DNA from: JAPLGE01 sp964355545
Lineage (GTDB): Bacteria; Bipolaricaulota; Bipolaricaulia; UBA7950; UBA9294
Direction: 5' to 3'
Assembly: GCA_964355545.1 (NCBI GenBank)
Contig: CAYHEK010000032.1
Location: 1 to 16,933 of the forward strand
Length of the DNA: 16,933 bases
Shown: positions 13,955 to 16,933 of the stretch, one piece after another
How the letters are laid out: the number at the start of each line of letters is the position of its first letter
How positions within the stretch are numbered: position 1 is the stretch's first letter
Position numbers and translations under genes: made by a program
Notes under the pieces: generated by a model
The model's input: the letters and a program-made list of their open reading frames with translations, nothing else
Database searches by the model: none
Told to the model about the DNA's origin: nothing

Positions 13955-13974
13955 CCGTCGTTGACTAACGACGG
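13955..13974 (+). promoter_or_regulatory. 5'-terminal hairpin of micro-cassette 2
   Basis: CCGTCGTT (13955-13962), loop GACT, AACGACGG (13967-13974): a perfect 8-bp stem with a tetraloop. It directly precedes ATGAGGGGGTGA, the ribosome site of the micro-ORF. Confidence 0.6.
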
Positions 13975-13991
13975 ATGAGGGGGTGACTGGC

Positions 13992-14036
13992 TTGACGAAG
14001 AAGCCCGACAAGTCGAAGAAGCCAGGGAAGAAGTAG
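13992..14036 (+). CDS. lysine-rich micropeptide 2 (14 residues)
   Basis: Encodes MTKKPDKSKKPGKK from a TTG start that lies 5 bases after GGGGGTGA, as the ATG does in cassettes 1 and 3. An in-frame GTG at 13983 would give 17 residues but overlaps the ribosome site, so TTG is preferred. Compared with its paralogues, the Cys-containing N-terminus is missing because of a short deletion, whereas the KKPDKSKKP core is kept. Confidence 0.5.
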   Translation: MTKKPDKSKKPGKK

Positions 14037-14043
14037 TCAACAG

Positions 14044-14080
14044 AAGGGGGCAGGGGAGACCTTGCCCCCTTTGTTTTTCT
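14044..14080 (+). terminator. intrinsic terminator of micro-cassette 2
   Basis: AAGGGGGCA (14044-14052) pairs with TGCCCCCTT (14063-14071), followed by TGTTTTTCT. Strong stem with a T-rich tail, 7 bases after the micro-ORF stop. Confidence 0.85.
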
Positions 14081-14249
14081 TGCCGCCCTCGTTCATCTGG
14101 GGGCTTTTCCCTTCCTCCCTCCGCTCCTTTGGGGCCGCGCGGCGCGAATCCGACTTAAGCGGGAGAGAAGAGGCGAGACCTCGGTTGCAAGAGGGGAAGC
14201 GGTCGCGGAGCGCGCGGTCCGCGTGGCCTGTTGTTCCTTCCTCTCCCCC

Positions 14250-14278
14250 TTGATTTTTTTGGACTCTACGAGTAGCGT
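14250..14278 (+). promoter_or_regulatory. promoter of micro-cassette 3
   Basis: TTGATT (14250-14255), 17-base spacer, TAGCGT (14273-14278). It is the weakest of the three by consensus, but sits at the same distance from the hairpin and the ORF. Nothing else recognisable lies in 14081-14249. Confidence 0.48.
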
Positions 14279-14285
14279 TCCATTG

Positions 14286-14305
14286 CCGCTGTGAGCGAAC
14301 GGCGG
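14286..14305 (+). promoter_or_regulatory. 5'-terminal hairpin of micro-cassette 3
   Basis: CCGCTGT (14286-14292), loop GAGCGA, ACGGCGG (14299-14305): seven pairs, one of them T-G. Relative to cassette 2 (CCGTCGT/ACGACGG) both arms change and pairing is retained, which supports a real RNA stem. Confidence 0.55.
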
Positions 14306-14323
14306 AGGAGGGGGTGACAAGCC

Positions 14324-14377
14324 ATGTGCTGTGGTTCGAAGAAGCCTGACAAGTCGAAGAAGCCAGTCAAGAAGTAA
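14324..14377 (+). CDS. lysine-rich micropeptide 3 (17 residues)
   Basis: Encodes MCCGSKKPDKSKKPVKK. GGGGGTGA is followed by five bases (CAAGC, then C) and the ATG, as in cassette 1. It shares the Met-Cys N-terminus with peptide 1 and the SKKPDKSKKP-like core with peptide 2. The differences from peptide 1 include synonymous changes (CCC/CCA) and conservative ones (Ala/Val), which suggests selection on the peptide. The ORF ends TAA and a terminator follows 16 bases later. Confidence 0.55.
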   Translation: MCCGSKKPDKSKKPVKK

Positions 14378-14393
14378 CGGAAGCAGAAAAGGC

Positions 14394-14430
14394 AAGGGGA
14401 CAGGGAAATTTCTGTCCCCTTTTTCTTTTG
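14394..14430 (+). terminator. intrinsic terminator of micro-cassette 3
   Basis: AAGGGGACAG (14394-14403), loop GGAAATTT, CTGTCCCCTT (14412-14421), then TTTCTTTTG. A perfect 10-bp stem with a T-rich tail. Confidence 0.9.
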
Positions 14431-14491
14431 CGGGAAGAGCGCGGCCCTTGGCTCGAGGTCGGTCTCTTTGCCGGCGGTTCTTCGGCCGGCC

Positions 14492-16225
14492 TCAGCTTGG
14501 GTAGAGCCACTGATAGATGAGCCAGGAGTTGAGGACCTTCGCGAGGTACTCGCGCGTCTCGCTTGAGACGAGCGCGCCGGGGAGGTCGGCCGGGCGGGTG
14601 ACCTTGGCCGCGGCCGTCCACCGCTCCAGGTTTCCCTGGCCGCCGTTGTACGCCGCCACCGCCTTTGCGACGTCGGAGTCGAAGAGCCGAATGAGGTAGC
14701 CGAGGTACCAGGTCCCCAGGCGAATGTTGAAATCCGGATCGGTGAGGCGTTCCTCCGCGAAGGGCTCGCCGAGCTTCGCCTCGGCGATCCACTTCGCGGT
14801 CGAGGGGAGGAGCTGCATCAGGCCGCGGGCGTCCGATGAGGAGACGGCCGTCGGAGAGAAGTTCGACTCCTCGCGGATCACGGCGAGGACGAGGAGCGGG
14901 TCGACCCCGTACGCGGTCGCCCAGCGCGCCACGGCCTCCGGCCAGGCACGGGGGTAGGCGAGCGCGTAGGCCTCCTGCGAGGACCGATCGGAGAGGAGCG
15001 GGGCTCCGATCTTGTACGCCGAGTAGTAGTCACCGTGGGCGGTGAACCACTCGCCGATCGCGACTTTCTCTTCCGGGCCCGCCGCGCGCAGGGCGATCTC
15101 AAGCTCGGCCTGCGCCCACGCTTGACCCTCCTCAGGCGCAAGCTCGTTCAAGAGGAGATCGGCCACGCGCACCGCCTGCGGCGGGTTCGTCCGCGGTTTA
15201 GTGAGCTGTGCCGCTAGAGCTGGGGCACGGTAGGTTCCGAGGAGCCAGTTGAACGCTGGCGGAAAGAGCTTCGCCATCTCTGCCGCCTCGGTTACTTTTC
15301 CGCGGCGCACGTAGATGAGGTGGGCGCGCAGGGCGGCGTCGTCCCGAACGCGCTGCGATCCGCGGGCGAGCTCGAGGTACAGGCCCAGGGCTCTCTCCTC
15401 TTCGCCTTCGCTCTCGAGCAGGCGCGCCCCGCGCCAGCGGGCCTCGCCGTCCTTCGAAAGGAGGTACGCTGAGACGGCCTCCTCTTCTTTTCCCATTGTT
15501 TCTAGAAGACGGCCGGCCTGGTAGGCGGCGGTTGCCCCGAGCGCGCGATAGGCGGCGAGGGCTCGCTCGCGCTCGCCTGCCTGCTCCAGGGCGCGGCCGT
15601 ACTCCTTGCGGACTGTGCTGTCTTTAGGAGCCTGCGCGAGGTAGGCCTCGAACTCCGGAAGCGCCTCTTTCCATCGGCCCAAGCCGACGAGGGCCCTCGC
15701 TCGCGCCAGGCGCCCCTCCGCGGTCGTCGCAGACCGGACGAGGGCGAGCGCCTCCGCGCATCGGCCAGCACCGTTCAGGAGAAAGGCGAGACGAATCGGG
15801 TCGGGCTCAAGGCGCGTGACTGCGGCGACGGCCTCCGGCCGGGGGAGGAGCTTCTTCCACTCCGCGAGGGCCGCGCTCGTCTCTTTGGCCTCTTCCAGGG
15901 CGAGGGCGAGCTCCGCTCGCAGGTCACGGGTCGCGCGCAGAGAGAGGGCGGAGCGGAGGTACTCCGCTCCCGCGGTCGGGTCTCCTGCGGCGACGTGCGC
16001 TCGGCCGGCGAGGATCTGCGCCTGCCAGCCGACCCCGTCCTCGCGGCCCGCCAGTGCCTCGAGCCTCCCGAGGGATTCCGGGAGGCCGTCGCGGGCGCGC
16101 CACAGGACTCGATAGCCCGCAAGCTCCGGCGGGTCGGCGACCGGCGCAATCAGAAACGCCCCGAGCCCGAAGAGCCCCCAGGCAACGAGGAGGGAGATGA
16201 GCGCGAGCTTCATCGGCCACCGCAC
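14492..16225 (-). CDS. Slt70-like lytic murein transglycosylase
   Basis: Cleaves peptidoglycan glycan strands, forming 1,6-anhydro-muramic acid ends, outside the cytoplasmic membrane. The 577-residue protein has an N-terminal membrane anchor or signal segment (about 5-27), a long helical repeat region (about 40-425) with TPR-like units such as GRWKEALPEFEAYLAQAP and GERERALAAYRALG, and a C-terminal SLT domain (about 435-565). Catalytic Glu453 lies in IREESNFSPTAVSSSDARGL, followed by MQLLPSTA and AVAAYNGGQGN, all canonical. This domain order matches the Slt70 doughnut enzyme. I keep the GTG start at 16225 because GAAGGA lies 5 bases upstream; an ATG four codons later is possible. It converges on micro-cassette 3, whose terminator lies 62 bases beyond its stop. 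Confidence 0.9.
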   Translation of the reverse strand: MRWPMKLALISLLVAWGLFGLGAFLIAPVADPPELAGYRVLWRARDGLPESLGRLEALAGREDGVGWQAQILAGRAHVAAGDPTAGAEYLRSALSLRATRDLRAELALALEEAKETSAALAEWKKLLPRPEAVAAVTRLEPDPIRLAFLLNGAGRCAEALALVRSATTAEGRLARARALVGLGRWKEALPEFEAYLAQAPKDSTVRKEYGRALEQAGERERALAAYRALGATAAYQAGRLLETMGKEEEAVSAYLLSKDGEARWRGARLLESEGEEERALGLYLELARGSQRVRDDAALRAHLIYVRRGKVTEAAEMAKLFPPAFNWLLGTYRAPALAAQLTKPRTNPPQAVRVADLLLNELAPEEGQAWAQAELEIALRAAGPEEKVAIGEWFTAHGDYYSAYKIGAPLLSDRSSQEAYALAYPRAWPEAVARWATAYGVDPLLVLAVIREESNFSPTAVSSSDARGLMQLLPSTAKWIAEAKLGEPFAEERLTDPDFNIRLGTWYLGYLIRLFDSDVAKAVAAYNGGQGNLERWTAAAKVTRPADLPGALVSSETREYLAKVLNSWLIYQWLYPS

Positions 16226-16336
16226 GGCGTTCCTTCTCGCAGGAGGAGAACCCCTTTCGCAGTCATGCGCTCAGGGTAGCGCAGCAGCCCCAAGGAGGAA
16301 AGGACGCCGCGCCGCGCGTCAGGGGACGTCTTTCCT

Positions 16337-16353
16337 GGCGCGGGTCACGCGCC
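16337..16353. other. GC-rich hairpin between nitroreductase and transglycosylase genes
   Basis: GGCGCG (16337-16342) pairs with CGCGCC (16348-16353) over a five-base loop, about 30 bases downstream of the nitroreductase stop. No T-tract follows on the minus strand, so it is only a possible weak terminator or mRNA-stabilising stem. Confidence 0.3.
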
Positions 16354-16384
16354 GGAGCGCTCCGTTACCCGACGGGGGCGTGGA

Positions 16385-16933
16385 CTAAGCGGTTTTGACC
16401 TTCCCCACTGGGGCGAGGTAGATCACAAACTCGTCCTCGCCGTCAACCTCGAGCAAGGCGTCCATCTCGCGCTGGTGGTAGGAGCCGATGCCGCACGTCC
16501 CGGCTCCGATCGCCTCGCAGCCCAGGTACAGGTTCTGGCAGGCGTGGCCGGCATCGATCGCGATCACCTTGTGCGCAAGGACGCTGTAACGCCACTCCGC
16601 GCGATAGGGGATGACCGTCCAGATGAAGACGACCGCGCCATGCCCCACGAAGTCCTGGCCGAGGCACCCTTCCTTCACCTTTGCCGGGAGGTTTGGCTCA
16701 GTGCGCAGAAAGAGGAGCTTGTGGTCGAGGGGAAGGTAGCGGTAGAGGCCCGGCGTGATACCGACGACCCGGTTGATCACGAGGTACGTCTCGAACGGGT
16801 GGCGGGCCCCGCCCGAGGGCACAGTGCGCAGCGAGGCGCAGCCGTCGCGGATGACCTTCTCCACGCCTTGGGTCGCCCAGAGGAGGAAGGAGAGCTCCTC
16901 GAGGGTGAGCGGGTCCTCGGTGAACTCCCTCCG
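16385..16933 (-). CDS. SagB-type nitroreductase-family protein (5' end cut off)
   Basis: FMN-dependent oxidoreductase of the nitroreductase superfamily, SagB/ThcOx-like branch. The frame stays open to the window edge, so the N-terminus is missing; 182 residues are visible, beginning RREFTEDPLTLEELSFLLWA and continuing TQGVEKV. SagB-like hallmarks follow: RTVPSGGARHPFETYLVINR, PGLYRYLPLDHKLLFLR, and the late AGHACQNLYLGCEAIGAGTC with a C-terminal YLAPVGKVK. In peptide-modification clusters SagB relatives oxidise azolines to azoles, but many stand-alone homologues exist. No YcaO or precursor peptide gene is adjacent in the visible part. The substrate is unknown. The GTG at 16862-16864 is internal, not the start. 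Confidence 0.85.
   Translation of the reverse strand, partial: RREFTEDPLTLEELSFLLWATQGVEKVIRDGCASLRTVPSGGARHPFETYLVINRVVGITPGLYRYLPLDHKLLFLRTEPNLPAKVKEGCLGQDFVGHGAVVFIWTVIPYRAEWRYSVLAHKVIAIDAGHACQNLYLGCEAIGAGTCGIGSYHQREMDALLEVDGEDEFVIYLAPVGKVKTA

Noticed and set aside
13515..14430. CRISPR array or insertion sequence as explanation for the repeated cassettes
   Set aside because: Units are spaced by about 330-400 bases, diverged, and have no direct repeats of 25-40 bases, terminal repeats or transposase.
16385..16933. Azole-modified peptide biosynthesis cluster around the SagB-like gene
   Set aside because: No YcaO, E1-like or precursor gene is visible. The Lys-rich micropeptides lack the Cys/Ser/Thr-rich cores of such substrates and are 2 kb away behind an unrelated gene.

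Overview
The window is a G+C-rich bacterial chromosome segment with strong G/C bias at third codon positions. A one-piece ADP-forming acetyl-CoA synthetase, an archaeal-like asparaginyl-tRNA synthetase, DUF5317 and a YkoE-like ECF transporter suggest a deep-branching anaerobic or thermophilic lineage. Candidatus Bipolaricaulota (Acetothermia/OP1) is my best guess. This is inference from gene content, not a phylogenetic result.

Layout. 1-1004: an HU-family protein, a potentially structured 107-nt stretch, and two tandem copies of a small membrane-peptide gene, the first interrupted by a 100-N assembly gap. 1103-5066: a tight operon of an HD-GYP membrane protein, a DUF5317 membrane protein and acetyl-CoA synthetase (ADP-forming). 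5067-5427: a gene-free convergent region with a near-consensus minus-strand promoter reading into strongly self-complementary sequence, a candidate RNA gene. 5428-6723 (minus): AsnRS. 6832-12815: a six-gene operon made of an XRE-type HTH regulator with a C-terminal Mop/TOBE-like domain, a secreted three-domain protein, an ECF S-component fused to an external domain, a fused dual ABC ATPase, EcfT, and a membrane-anchored single-domain protein. 12894-13463: a GNAT acetyltransferase. 13515-14430: three successive promoter / 5' hairpin / Shine-Dalgarno / 14-17-codon lysine-rich ORF / terminator cassettes. 14492-16225 (minus): a Slt70-like lytic transglycosylase. 16385-16933 (minus, cut by the window end): a SagB-type nitroreductase.

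Two items stand out. The ECF operon carries five copies of an extracytoplasmic module resembling the oxidoreductase molybdopterin-binding fold, spread over three proteins. With the TOBE-like regulator, whose -35 box lies inside a 7-2-7 dyad, this looks like an uptake system for a molybdenum/tungsten- or pterin-related ligand, with substrate unproven. The triplicated micro-cassette has conserved promoter spacing, covarying 5' hairpins, separate terminators and mostly synonymous or conservative codon changes. It looks like a family of very short mRNAs or dual-function small RNAs that a standard annotation would miss.
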